DNA of 58,220 bases from a virus, in the IMG/VR virus record IMGVR_UViG_3300042465_002836, positions 1-58,220 of that record; one strand, given 5' to 3'. This document shows positions 34,136 through 41,523 of the stretch, one piece after another; the stretch's first letter is position 1, and each line of letters starts with the position of its first letter. A program made the translations under genes and the position numbers. The notes beneath the pieces were generated by a model. It was given only the letters and a program-made list of their open reading frames with translations, was not told the origin of the DNA and made no database searches.

Positions 34136-34156
34136 TATTTTCCAGGAGGCACAGTT

Positions 34157-34387
34157 ATGGCTCGCATCAACACTCAATCTGAGGCCAGGCGCCTTAACGA
34201 CATACATGCTGCATGGAGGGTGGTCGCCCGCCAGACGCCAGGGCACGCGTGGCAATGGACGCTGCCGAATAAAGACGTGTCAGCCTTCCAGTCGCGCCGG
34301 GACCGGCTGGAGATTGCCACCGTCCAGCGCCGCGACCAAGGTGAGATTGTCCTGTTAGCGCGCACCAGCATGACCTATCGAGGCTGA
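34157..34387 (+). CDS. Small hypothetical protein before resolvase
   Basis: Protein of 76 residues (MARINTQSEARRLNDIHAAW; later RRDRLEIATVQRRDQGEIVL), probably alpha-beta. CCAGGAGGC precedes the ATG at a good distance. It is the first gene to the right of the divergent control region and ends one base before the resolvase start. Not recognised. Confidence 0.55.
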   Translation: MARINTQSEARRLNDIHAAWRVVARQTPGHAWQWTLPNKDVSAFQSRRDRLEIATVQRRDQGEIVLLARTSMTYRG

Positions 34388-34388
34388 C

Positions 34389-34868
34389 GTGATCGTCGGA
34401 ATTGATCCAGGGTACAAAGGCGCCATTGCCTGGCTCAGTGATGATGGTGTGCTGGTGGATGTCGTGGACATGCCCATAGCCAAGTACCGGGGCAAAACCC
34501 GGATCGTCGCGCCCGAGGTCGCCAGGCTCCTCGACGTTCGGTCGGTCGAGACGGCGATGGTGATCATTGAGGCCACGGGCGCTCGGCCTGGGCAGGGCGT
34601 CACCTCAATGTACAACTTTGGCTTTGGCTGCGGCATCATGGAGGGCATCTGCGCGGCGATGTTCCTGCCCTATTTCTATGTGGCGCCACAGACCTGGAAG
34701 CGGCAGATGGGCGTGGGGGCCGACAAAACGGCCTGTCGGGAGATGGCCCAAAAGCTTTGGCCTGGAGCCGCGCATCAGTTCCGGCGGGTGAAGGACGACG
34801 GCAGGGCTGACGCCGCCCTCCTTGCCCGGTGGGCGGTTACTGATCTATCCCGAGCAACAGGTCGCTGA
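34389..34868 (+). CDS. RuvC-like Holliday junction resolvase
   Basis: Protein of 159 residues with an RNase H fold pattern: VGIDPGYKGAIAWL at the N terminus (first catalytic Asp5), VIIEATGARPGQGVTS (Glu in strand 4 region), and the C-terminal KDDGRADAALLARWA (last Asp). The middle YNFGFGCGIMEG is typical of phage RuvC relatives. It would resolve branched DNA made by the ERF/YqaJ pathway before packaging. It starts with GTG. Its end overlaps the converging 58-residue gene by 32 bases. Confidence 0.82.
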   Translation: MIVGIDPGYKGAIAWLSDDGVLVDVVDMPIAKYRGKTRIVAPEVARLLDVRSVETAMVIIEATGARPGQGVTSMYNFGFGCGIMEGICAAMFLPYFYVAPQTWKRQMGVGADKTACREMAQKLWPGAAHQFRRVKDDGRADAALLARWAVTDLSRATGR

Positions 34869-35013
34869 TCGCGTCTATAACCGCTGAGAGATGACCCAGG
34901 GCGGCGTTGAGGTACTCATCATCGCCGGGGCTATTGCACCAGGCAACCGCGCCCTCAAGGTCGCGCAGAAGCCCGCTAGCGCGAAGCTTCTCAAGGGTAG
35001 CCTCATCCCACAT
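34837..35013 (-). CDS. 58-residue acidic hypothetical protein
   Basis: Starts MWDEATLEKLRASGLLRDLE and ends LLLGIDQ; helical and acidic with one Cys. The ATG overlaps the end of the upstream gene by 11 bases, and the last 32 bases run over the 3' end of the resolvase gene on the other strand. Last gene of the leftward operon from 36106. Not recognised. Confidence 0.5.
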   Translation of the reverse strand: MWDEATLEKLRASGLLRDLEGAVAWCNSPGDDEYLNAALGHLSAVIDAISDLLLGIDQ

Positions 35014-35278
35014 CACGACTGGCGTCCTCGCGCATGGCGTTGACCATCAGGGTCGCGTAGCCGACGATGTCCACGCCATTATCAATGTACGTCACGTCGC
35101 CGTTCAGCATCCGACCAATTTTGTGGGCGATTAACTCCAGAGCCTCCCGCTGGGCGTCCGTCAGAAGCGCCCAGTTAGGTGAGGCCATCATCACCCGCTT
35201 GATGCCCTGACTGATGGCCGCATGGTCCGGGAACGCCCCGTAGCGGTTGCCGCGCTCGGCCAAGATTTTTTCAATCAT
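35003..35278 (-). CDS. DUF6378-like phage protein
   Basis: Protein of 91 residues starting MIEKILAERGNRYGAFPDHA, with ALELIAHKIGRMLNGDVTYI, DNGVDIVGYATLM at the C terminus. This R-x-x-x-Y-G-x-F start and the K-I-x-R...G-x-D-x-x-x-D-N-x-x-D-x-x-G-Y end are the marks of a very common phage and plasmid family (recalled as DUF6378), possibly linked to nucleotide metabolism; no activity is established. Confidence 0.65.
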   Translation of the reverse strand: MIEKILAERGNRYGAFPDHAAISQGIKRVMMASPNWALLTDAQREALELIAHKIGRMLNGDVTYIDNGVDIVGYATLMVNAMREDASRDVG

Positions 35279-35483
35279 TAGTGCGGTCCTTCGGTGTCGA
35301 GATCGGGATCAGGTGGGGGTAAAGCTGCCAGGCTTCTAGCAGAAGCTCGACCGCCACGGGGATCGTGCTTGTGCCGGCCAGCCAGCGGCGCAGCGTCCTC
35401 AGATCCACACCCAGGCAGAGGGCTGCCTGAGTGCGGTTGAGCAGGAGGCCCCGGAGGGTCAGGTCCAGTTCGCTGGCGATCAT
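35271..35483 (-). CDS. Small helix-turn-helix regulator B
   Basis: Protein of 70 residues from the ATG at 35483, which overlaps the upstream stop by four bases. The helix-turn-helix is LNRTQAALCLGVDLRTLRRW followed by LAGTSTIPVAVELLL, closely like regulator A at 32804. It lies in the leftward operon that begins at the twin-operator region 36107-36271 and is the obvious candidate for binding there. Confidence 0.65.
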   Translation of the reverse strand: MIASELDLTLRGLLLNRTQAALCLGVDLRTLRRWLAGTSTIPVAVELLLEAWQLYPHLIPISTPKDRTND

Positions 35484-35632
35484 CCGATCAGCGCCCGGAA
35501 CAACACTGCCCAGATGAGGATCGCGCCCCAAAAGGCAAGCAGGGTGAAAAACTCTGCGATAGCCAGCAGGATCTCACGGCGGTGCGGCAGGATCTCGCGG
35601 CGGCGTGGCGGGATGTAAATCGGCTTTTTCAT
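35480..35632 (-). CDS. 50-residue membrane protein
   Basis: Starts MKKPIYIPPRRREILPHRRE and continues into one strongly hydrophobic helix (ILLAIAEFFTLLAFWGAILI) ending in a short basic tail. By the positive-inside rule the N terminus should stay in the cytoplasm. It is joined to regulator B by ATGA. Not recognised. Confidence 0.55.
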   Translation of the reverse strand: MKKPIYIPPRRREILPHRREILLAIAEFFTLLAFWGAILIWAVLFRALIG

Positions 35633-35655
35633 GTCATTTAAATCCATAGGTTGAT

Positions 35656-35676
35656 GGGGGAGGGGTCGCCTCCCCC
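35656..35676 (-). terminator. GC hairpin inside leftward operon
   Basis: A perfect 8-bp GGGGGAGG/CCTCCCCC stem with a 5-base loop lies between the 35684 and 35632 genes. As elsewhere in this genome there is no uridine run. Confidence 0.5.
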
Positions 35677-35683
35677 GCGGGGT

Positions 35684-35902
35684 TCACTTTGAGCGATAGA
35701 CGGTGCGCCCGTCCAGTTCCCAGACTTTCTCCCACGCGAACCTTTCGGGGTCGGCGGGCTTGCGACCCTTCGGGGGGCAGCAGAAGTAGTGGTTGCCGCA
35801 GACATAGACGGTGGGCCTGTACCACTGGTAGCGACCCTCGGACACCTCTGCCATGTCGTAGCAGAGGTGGGTTGCGATGATTTCGGGTGCGGACTTTGCC
35901 AT
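35684..35902 (-). CDS. Small hypothetical protein with Cys/His residues
   Basis: Protein of 72 residues: MAKSAPEIIATHLCYDMAEV, then YVCGNHYFCCPPKGRKP, a beta-rich Cys/His segment that may bind a metal, and FAWEKVWELDGRTVYRS at the end. The ATG at 35902 has AGAGGATATGATC upstream, which fits the recurrent GGAGATATGA leader of this phage better than the ATG at 35908. Confidence 0.5.
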   Translation of the reverse strand: MAKSAPEIIATHLCYDMAEVSEGRYQWYRPTVYVCGNHYFCCPPKGRKPADPERFAWEKVWELDGRTVYRSK

Positions 35903-35914
35903 GATCATATCCTC

Positions 35915-36106
35915 TCAGAAGTTCCAAGGGCGGGCGTTGTATTCCTTGGCGATGCGGCGAGCCTCAACCTTGCCGCTCACTTCGATCTCAGCGATGCGGT
36001 TGGCAAAGGTGATGTCGCTGTTGCGGCCAATGATTACGCCCTTTTTCTTGCGGCTGGCGTAATAGTGGGCCGTGAGGCCATCGTAGGTATTGAGTGCTGC
36101 GTTCAT
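35915..36106 (-). CDS. Basic hypothetical protein, first leftward gene
   Basis: Protein of 63 residues, basic (HYYASRKKKGVIIGRNSDIT, then KVEARRIAKEYNARPWNF). Its leader (CTGGAGACACGATATG) is nearly the same as that of the divergent rightward gene (CCGGAGACACGAAATG), and both proteins contain HYYAS near the N terminus. It could itself be the DNA-binding autoregulator, but no known fold is seen. Confidence 0.55.
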   Translation of the reverse strand: MNAALNTYDGLTAHYYASRKKKGVIIGRNSDITFANRIAEIEVSGKVEARRIAKEYNARPWNF

Positions 36107-36271
36107 ATCGTGTCTCCAGGCCGGTCAGCGCCGGTAGACAGAAGATGGGGCAAAACGCCCTCCCGGTCAACAGGAAAATGAGATAAAATTTTCTGAATTA
36201 TTTTATTGACCCAGGGGGCAAAACGCCCTACTTTCTGTCTCAAGGCAATGACGCCGCACCGGAGACACGAA
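36107..36271. promoter_or_regulatory. Near-symmetrical divergent control region with twin operators
   Basis: Rightward promoter: TTGACC (36206-36211), 17-base spacer, TACTTT (36229-36234). Leftward promoter: TTGACC (36165-36170 on the other strand), 17-base spacer, CATCTT (36142-36147). Each spacer contains GGGGCAAAACGCCCT (36147-36161 and 36215-36229) with an inner dyad GGGC-AAAAC-GCCC. AGACAGAA (36136-36143) and TTCTGTCT (36233-36240) form an outer inverted repeat. The 35 bases between the -35 boxes are AT-rich. Confidence 0.7.
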
Positions 36272-36664
36272 ATGACCCGCCACGATCCCGAGAACATCAC
36301 CCACTACTACGCCAGTAGCCTTCGCGGCGTTGATGTCCGCTCTGACCTCGTCTGGTGCGGTTCAGACCCGGAACTGGCCGACTACGACAATCCCAAGGGC
36401 GAGATCTGGCGCGTCCGCTACTACGTTGAGATCATCACTTCGGCGTGCCCCTATGAGGGTGTCCGCTTCCGCCATCACCACGCATTTGAGGATCAGGCCG
36501 CCGCTGAACGTTTGGCTGATCGCGTCCTTAAGGCCGTCCTTGATGACCGGCTTCCGAACCCCAAGCACTGGTCCTTCTCCGGCCACCTCTATGGCTCTGA
36601 TGCTTACCAGCGCCTTGGCGGCGAGCAAGATCTGGTTTCGTGGGAGGCTGACCGTCCTTGGTAA
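36272..36664 (+). CDS. Hypothetical protein, first rightward gene
   Basis: Protein of 130 residues starting MTRHDPENITHYYASSLRGV, with WRVRYYVEIITSACPYEGVR and a DSWEADRPW-like end (VSWEADRPW). Probably alpha/beta. It follows the regulated rightward promoter with leader CCGGAGACACGAAATG. The HYYAS string recurs in the divergent leftward protein. Not recognised. Confidence 0.55.
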   Translation: MTRHDPENITHYYASSLRGVDVRSDLVWCGSDPELADYDNPKGEIWRVRYYVEIITSACPYEGVRFRHHHAFEDQAAAERLADRVLKAVLDDRLPNPKHWSFSGHLYGSDAYQRLGGEQDLVSWEADRPW

Positions 36665-36724
36665 GGGCGGTCTATTGGCCCCCCTCAAAATCCAAAATAA
36701 CCCCCTATTATCTGGAGATATGAC

Positions 36725-36987
36725 ATGACCTACGCCAAAGCCTTTCCATCCTTTCCCGCCGATGCCATGCCCGCCCTTCCCGCAGGGTTCTATGACGGTA
36801 GCTATCGCAACGATGTTTGCCCGCGCTTCATCAGCAATGATGATCGCGTGTCCATCTGGATTGATTTCCCGGACCCGGATGACCGCGAGTATTGCCTGAT
36901 GCACCAGTATCGCGTCACCCTCGCCAGCATCGACGATGACATTGTGCTGGAGACAGACGATTGGGCGGAAGCCCTTGATGCCGCCAT
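36725..36987 (+). CDS. Hypothetical acidic protein
   Basis: Protein of 93 residues (the stop codon lies at 37004-37006) with VSIWIDFPDPDDREYCLMHQ and SIDDDIVLETDDWAEALDAA, acidic alpha/beta. The leader CCCCCTATTATCTGGAGATATGAC is repeated almost exactly before the next gene, so the pair may have a common regulatory or translational signal. Not recognised. Confidence 0.5.
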
Positions 36988-37032
36988 TACGCTCGCAAAC
37001 GGTTAACCGCCCCCTATCATTGGAGATATGAA

Positions 37033-37329
37033 ATGAACGTCACCCAGGCCATCGCCCACGCCCGCTCTGTGATCAGCGTCCACGGCACCCACACCAACTG
37101 GATCGTCATCGGCCCCTATGCCGGTATTGACGGACCCTACACTGAGGCTCGCCGCTCCAGCTACGCTGCGGCCAGCCGCCTCGCTGCCGACTGGAAATAC
37201 CAGATTGCCCTGATGGCCTTGGGGTGTTCCAGTGACGATGCCTTCTTCGCGTCAGAGGATCGGTTTGGCCCGTGGGAGCCTCTGGTTCGCCGCTACGCCA
37301 AGGAGAAGCGTGTTGCTTCAATGGCTTAG
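37033..37329 (+). CDS. Hypothetical protein
   Basis: Protein of 98 residues (MNVTQAIAHARSVISVHGTH, then IGPYAGIDGPYTEARRSSYA), alpha/beta and Ala-rich with a C-terminal helix. Its leader CCCCCTATCATTGGAGATATGAA copies that of the gene before it. Not recognised. It immediately precedes the terminase small subunit. Confidence 0.5.
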   Translation: MNVTQAIAHARSVISVHGTHTNWIVIGPYAGIDGPYTEARRSSYAAASRLAADWKYQIALMALGCSSDDAFFASEDRFGPWEPLVRRYAKEKRVASMA

Positions 37330-37357
37330 TGTGATACCATCAGGCAGGAGATATGAT

Positions 37358-37894
37358 ATGCCCCCTCCCAAGCGAAAGCCGGATGCCAGTAACCGCCTCG
37401 GGGTGCCGAAGGACAAGCTGGCCGCGCCCATAAAGCGGCTTGTTGGTCGCCCGACTAAGTACGACCCCATGTACTGCGACGAGGTCGTGGATCTGGGCGC
37501 CCAGGGCTATGGCCCCACCGCTATCGCCCATCAGCTTGGCGTCCTGCGCGAGAACTTGATTCAGTGGACTGAAAAGCACCCGGAGTTCGCCCGGGCAATG
37601 AAGCTAGCCCGTCAGGCTGAACAGTTCTGGTGGGAAGAGGCTGGCCGGTCTGGCCTCTATCTGGAGCGGTTCAATGCGGCGGTCTGGCGAACCTCGATGC
37701 AGGCTAGGTTCCGCGAGGAATACACTGAACGCAAGGTCACCGAATTGGTCGGCGAGGGTGGTGGCCCCGTCCAGATCCAGCCTATCCGTCTAGCCGTTGA
37801 GGAAATGAGCGTGGAAGCTCGGCAAGCCCTTCGGGAAGCCCTGATCAAAGCCCGCTCGGCGCCCATGATTGAACATGATGAGGATGAGCCATGA
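37358..37894 (+). CDS. terS: Terminase small subunit
   Basis: Protein of 178 residues. After a basic N terminus, RPTKYDPMYCDEVVDLGAQG, YGPTAIAHQLGVLRENLIQW and TEKHPEFARAMKLARQAEQF form the helix-turn-helix and following helices of phage small terminases (the R-P-T-K-Y start is typical). It would recognise the packaging site and hand DNA to the large subunit encoded further on. The ATG at 37358 follows GGCAGGAGATATGAT. It overlaps the methyltransferase start (ATGA), and four genes separate it from the large subunit. Confidence 0.8.
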   Translation: MPPPKRKPDASNRLGVPKDKLAAPIKRLVGRPTKYDPMYCDEVVDLGAQGYGPTAIAHQLGVLRENLIQWTEKHPEFARAMKLARQAEQFWWEEAGRSGLYLERFNAAVWRTSMQARFREEYTERKVTELVGEGGGPVQIQPIRLAVEEMSVEARQALREALIKARSAPMIEHDEDEP

Positions 37895-39477
37895 GAGGAG
37901 CAACGTTATGCTCTGGGATCGGAGCGCCTGAGTGCGCCGCCCCGGACATCGACTGGATCTGGTCGAGCGACATTGAGGCATTCCCGAACGCCGTCCGGGC
38001 TGTCCGATACCCTGATAGCATTAACCTGGGCGATATGACCGCCGAGGACTTCGTTGAGCGGGCGGCTGCTGTTGGCCTGCCTGACGTGCTGGTCGCCGGG
38101 ACACCGTGCCAGGCTTTCTCCATTGCCGGTCTGCGCCAGTCGCTGTTGGATGACCGCGGCAACCTGACCCTCTTATTCATACGGATATGTGATGCAATTG
38201 ACGATTTACGACGCGCTGCTGGCCTCGACCCACTCTGGATCGTCTGGGAAAACGTCCCCGGCGTCCTCAGTGTCAGCGACAACGCCTTCGGCGCCCTCTT
38301 GGCGGGACTGGGCGGACACGATGCCCCCATCCCACCGGCTGGAGGGCGTCGATGGCCTAACGCTGGTGTGGTTACTGGGCCAAGACGAGGGGTCGCCTGG
38401 CGCACTCTGGACGCCCAGCACTTCGGATTGGCGCAACGACGGCGGCGGGTCTTCTTGCTCGCTCGGGGAGGTGCTGGAAACCTCGACGGTGCCGACGCGC
38501 TACTACCTATCATCGACAGCCTGCAGCGGCATCCTGCGCCGAGCCGCAAAACGGGGCAAGAAGTTGCCGGAACCCTTAGCAGCCGCGCTTCAGGCGGGGG
38601 CGGCGGCCCAGGAGCAGGAACAGATGAGGCCTGCGCCGGATACCTCCAAGCCATAGCGCCTACTTTGGATGCAAGTATGCACCGCAAGTACGGCTCCAAT
38701 CAGTGGGTGGACAACGGCTTCGCGGTCATGTCCTCGGGGCAAGCCAATGCCGGAATGTATACGGATGGCACTACGCCGTCCCTGACGTGTCTGCATGAGG
38801 CCCCGATAGTCACCCACGCCCTGACCACGCGGTGTAGCACTGTGTCTGAAGACGGGACTGGTCGAGGCTCGCCATTGGTGGCCACGCCTTTGCATGATCC
38901 ATCCCCCACCCTTGATGCGTCCTATCACAAAGGCGCTGGAGAGCGGAATGGGATTGAGCGGCAAATAGTCACCGTGGCGTTCACCCAAAATACCCGGGAC
39001 GAGGTCCGCTTGATCAACGGCGATGGTCAGATCGCTGGCGCTCTGGCAGCACAGCCGGGGATGAAGCAGACCACCTATGTCTCTGAAACAGCCCGCAGCC
39101 TAACCGCTCGTCATGACGGAAGCCCTTGCGATGACCGGGGGCCGAACATCGTTGCCACGCCCATTGCCTTTCAGTCATCTCAGTCGGGCGTCAGGGCTGG
39201 CGAACTCCACGCAACGCTGGACTCAAACAACGGCAGCCGCCGCCATAATGGCGTCATCTCACAATCAACGGTCCGCCGCCTGACCCCGCGGGAGTGCGAG
39301 CGCCTACAAGGCTTCCCAGACGATTGGACGTTGATTGAATTGCCACTAAAATCTCGACAGACGAGAGTGCGCTGGGCCGCTGATGCCCCCAGGTACAAGG
39401 CCCTGGGTAATTCAATGGCGGTGCCGGTGATGAAATACATTCTCGACCGGATCAAGCTGGTCAATGAAAGGACATGA
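37891..39477 (+). CDS. dcm: C5 cytosine DNA methyltransferase
   Basis: Protein of 528 residues that methylates cytosine C5 in a specific DNA site. Motif I LCSGIGAPE (residues 6-14), motif IV GTPCQAFS with catalytic Cys73, ENVPGV (motif VI), WRTLDAQHFGLAQRRRRVF (motif VIII), RLTPRECERLQGFPDDW (IX) and ALGNSMAVPV (X) are all present. The roughly 270-residue target region between VIII and IX holds several degenerate (P)TLDAS / SLT-type repeats. The region coding for motifs VI to VIII also encodes another protein in a different frame. Probably protects against host restriction. Confidence 0.88.
   Translation: MRGATLCSGIGAPECAAPDIDWIWSSDIEAFPNAVRAVRYPDSINLGDMTAEDFVERAAAVGLPDVLVAGTPCQAFSIAGLRQSLLDDRGNLTLLFIRICDAIDDLRRAAGLDPLWIVWENVPGVLSVSDNAFGALLAGLGGHDAPIPPAGGRRWPNAGVVTGPRRGVAWRTLDAQHFGLAQRRRRVFLLARGGAGNLDGADALLPIIDSLQRHPAPSRKTGQEVAGTLSSRASGGGGGPGAGTDEACAGYLQAIAPTLDASMHRKYGSNQWVDNGFAVMSSGQANAGMYTDGTTPSLTCLHEAPIVTHALTTRCSTVSEDGTGRGSPLVATPLHDPSPTLDASYHKGAGERNGIERQIVTVAFTQNTRDEVRLINGDGQIAGALAAQPGMKQTTYVSETARSLTARHDGSPCDDRGPNIVATPIAFQSSQSGVRAGELHATLDSNNGSRRHNGVISQSTVRRLTPRECERLQGFPDDWTLIELPLKSRQTRVRWAADAPRYKALGNSMAVPVMKYILDRIKLVNERT
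38192..38656 (+). CDS. Overprinted gene inside the methyltransferase gene
   Basis: An open frame of 154 residues wholly within dcm, in the +1 frame. The product reads like a true protein: MQLTIYDALLASTHSGSSGK, then WTPSTSDWRNDGGGSSCSL, and a C-terminal RYYLSSTACSGILRRAAKRG KKLPEPLAAAL (gap added). I recall R-Y-Y/F-L-S-x-x-A-C-x-G-I-L-R-R-A-x-K-R-G as a conserved string in small proteins that accompany phage Dcm genes. GGATATGTG before the ATG mimics this phage's usual GGAGATATGA leader; GTG at 38189 is an alternative start. Function unknown. Confidence 0.65.
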   Translation: MQLTIYDALLASTHSGSSGKTSPASSVSATTPSAPSWRDWADTMPPSHRLEGVDGLTLVWLLGQDEGSPGALWTPSTSDWRNDGGGSSCSLGEVLETSTVPTRYYLSSTACSGILRRAAKRGKKLPEPLAAALQAGAAAQEQEQMRPAPDTSKP

Positions 39478-39478
39478 C

Positions 39479-39748
39479 ATGATGGACGCGACCATGACTG
39501 ATTTAGCGTTTGACGTTCTGATCAGCCGTATGATGAACCTCGCCAAGACCGGGACCATCTATGACCATAATGCCCAGGCCGCCAAAGAAATCGGGGAGGG
39601 CCTCGACGCCTTGGGTGGTTTGGAAGCTATGCAGACGGCCTATTATGTTTTCCGGGGCGCATGGCCTCGCCCGTTAGAAGATAGCCCGACCTTCCACCCT
39701 GCAGACTGGTTCGCCGCATGGGATGGCATCGGGGATTGGAGGATCTGA
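39479..39748 (+). CDS. Small hypothetical protein
   Basis: Protein of 89 residues (MMDATMTDLAFDVLISRMMN, then HPADWFAAWDGIGDWRI at the end), helical with aromatic C terminus. GAAAGGACATGAC before the ATG supports 39479; an ATG at 39464 is also in frame. It overlaps the methyltransferase stop only if the upstream start is used, and its stop overlaps the next start (TGATG). Not recognised. Confidence 0.5.
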   Translation: MMDATMTDLAFDVLISRMMNLAKTGTIYDHNAQAAKEIGEGLDALGGLEAMQTAYYVFRGAWPRPLEDSPTFHPADWFAAWDGIGDWRI

Positions 39749-39846
39749 TGGACCATATGGCCGCTTACATCACGATGGGCATCATTGCCGTCCCGACCAT
39801 CATCATCCTTGTCCTCGTCGCCGATGGGTGGGATGGATGGCGCTGA
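39748..39846 (+). CDS. 32-residue membrane peptide before terminase
   Basis: MDHMAAYITMGIIAVPTIII then a Leu/Val run and a polar GWDGWR tail: one membrane span. It starts within the previous stop codon, has GGAGGATC upstream, and overlaps the terminase large subunit by ten bases, so it bridges the two genes in a coupled chain. Not recognised. Confidence 0.45.
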   Translation: MDHMAAYITMGIIAVPTIIILVLVADGWDGWR

Positions 39847-41513
39847 TCACCCTGGACGGCGCCCTGCTGGACAGTGAGCAGACACTGCGAGACATCGACC
39901 GCGCAGACTGCGAGGAGGATCTGTACACCTTCCTGCAGTACGCCTGGCGCTGGATGGACCCGGCCCCCTTCACTCCAGGGTGGTGCATCGAGGCTCTGGC
40001 AGAACACCTGCAAGCTGTAACTGACGGACAAATACGCCGTTTGGTTGTTAACATCCCGCCCCGGTGCAGCAAGTCCTCAGTGACCTCAGTAGCCTGGCCC
40101 GCATGGACATGGGCGCAGGGATACAAGTCCCCGACCAGCGGCCCCGGCGTCCAATTTCTTACAGCGTCATACGCTGGGCAGCTAAGTTTGAGGGATAACG
40201 TCAAGTCCAGGCGCCTGATTGAGAGCCCGTGGTATCAGAGCCTCTGGGGGGACAGGTTCAGTCTGACCAGCGACCAGAACACCAAGGGTCGATACGATAA
40301 CGACCAGGGCGGGGTCAGGCTGGCGACCTCAGTAGGGTCAGCCGTGACGGGCGAAGGCGCGTCAGTCATTCTCATCGATGACCCGAACGGCGCACAGGAC
40401 GCAGTCTCAGAGGCCGTGATCGAGAGCACCTTGGAGTGGTGGACCAGCGCAATGAGCACGCGCCTCAACGACCCTAAGACGGGAGCGTATGTGGTCATCC
40501 AGCAGCGCCTCGCCGAGCAGGATCTGTCCGGGTATCTGCTGGACAAGCAGGGCCAGGATTATGTCCACCTATGCCTGCCGATGCGCTATGAGCGGGACCG
40601 CAGCTTCTCGACCCTGATCGGCTGGAAAGATCCCCGCACTGAAGAGGGCGAGCTTCTGTGGCCGGAACGCTTCGGCGAGGCCGAGGTTAAGTCCCTGGAG
40701 AGTGAACTAGGGCCATGGGCCGCAGCAGGGCAGCTACAGCAGCGCCCGTCCCCAAAGGGCGGTGGCGTGATCCAGCGCCAGTGGTGGCAGCCGTGGGATG
40801 ACGTGGCCTATCCGCCCATGGAGTTCATCATCGCCAGCCTCGACACGGCTTATACGACCAAGACCAACAACGACTTCAGCGCCCTGACGATCTGGGGCGT
40901 GTTCAGCGGAGCCAAGGCCATTCCGGCGACCAGGTTCGTGCGGCACGACGGCGGCTCAGTGGACTATGAGGAAAGCCAGGGCCGGTTTGATGCTGCCTCC
41001 CAAGCGCACTTCCCGACTGCTCGCATGGGCGGCGGCGATCTGCCCAGGGTGATGCTGATGGACGCCTGGCAGGAGCGGCTCGAGCTTCATGAACTGGTTG
41101 AGAGGGTCTCGGTCACCTGTCGCAAAATGAAGGTTGACCGGCTGCTCATTGAGAATAAGGCCGCGGGGCATTCAGTGGCCCAAGAGATCCGCCGCCTGTA
41201 CGGGCATGAGGACTGGGCCGTGCAGCTAATCGACCCCGGCAGCCAAGACAAGCTCGCCAGGCTCTACAGCATCCAGCACCTCTTCGCCGAGGGCATGATA
41301 CATGCTCCAGATCGGAGGTTTGCTGATCAGGTAATCACCCAGGTGGAGGCATTTCCCAAGGGCAAGCACGACGATCTGGTCGATACTGTCTCCATGGCCC
41401 TGCGTCATATGCGTGACTTGGGCCTGTTAGTACGCGCGCCGGAATGGGCGAGCGAAGTCCATGACTCAATGAAACATAAGGGCAGTGCCCCGGCGCCGCT
41501 CTACCCGACATGA
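39837..41513 (+). CDS. terL: Terminase large subunit
   Basis: Protein of 558 residues, the packaging ATPase and nuclease. VVNIPPRCSKS (residues 62-72) is an atypical Walker A, VILIDDP (about 178-184) the Walker B with adjacent acid, and LIENKAAG, DTAYTTKTNNDFSAL and KHDDLVDTVSMAL give the three acidic clusters of the RNase H-like nuclease. The start at ATG 39837 is chosen because the upstream extension is a low-quality frame covering another gene. No intein or split is seen. The family type does not tell cos from headful packaging. Confidence 0.9.
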   Translation: MALITLDGALLDSEQTLRDIDRADCEEDLYTFLQYAWRWMDPAPFTPGWCIEALAEHLQAVTDGQIRRLVVNIPPRCSKSSVTSVAWPAWTWAQGYKSPTSGPGVQFLTASYAGQLSLRDNVKSRRLIESPWYQSLWGDRFSLTSDQNTKGRYDNDQGGVRLATSVGSAVTGEGASVILIDDPNGAQDAVSEAVIESTLEWWTSAMSTRLNDPKTGAYVVIQQRLAEQDLSGYLLDKQGQDYVHLCLPMRYERDRSFSTLIGWKDPRTEEGELLWPERFGEAEVKSLESELGPWAAAGQLQQRPSPKGGGVIQRQWWQPWDDVAYPPMEFIIASLDTAYTTKTNNDFSALTIWGVFSGAKAIPATRFVRHDGGSVDYEESQGRFDAASQAHFPTARMGGGDLPRVMLMDAWQERLELHELVERVSVTCRKMKVDRLLIENKAAGHSVAQEIRRLYGHEDWAVQLIDPGSQDKLARLYSIQHLFAEGMIHAPDRRFADQVITQVEAFPKGKHDDLVDTVSMALRHMRDLGLLVRAPEWASEVHDSMKHKGSAPAPLYPT

Positions 41514-41523
41514 AAGATATGAC

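Noticed and set aside
25050-36106. Lysogeny module
   Set aside because: Divergent regulators and recombination genes are present, but there is no integrase, excisionase, partition pair or clear attachment site, so a temperate life cycle is not supported.
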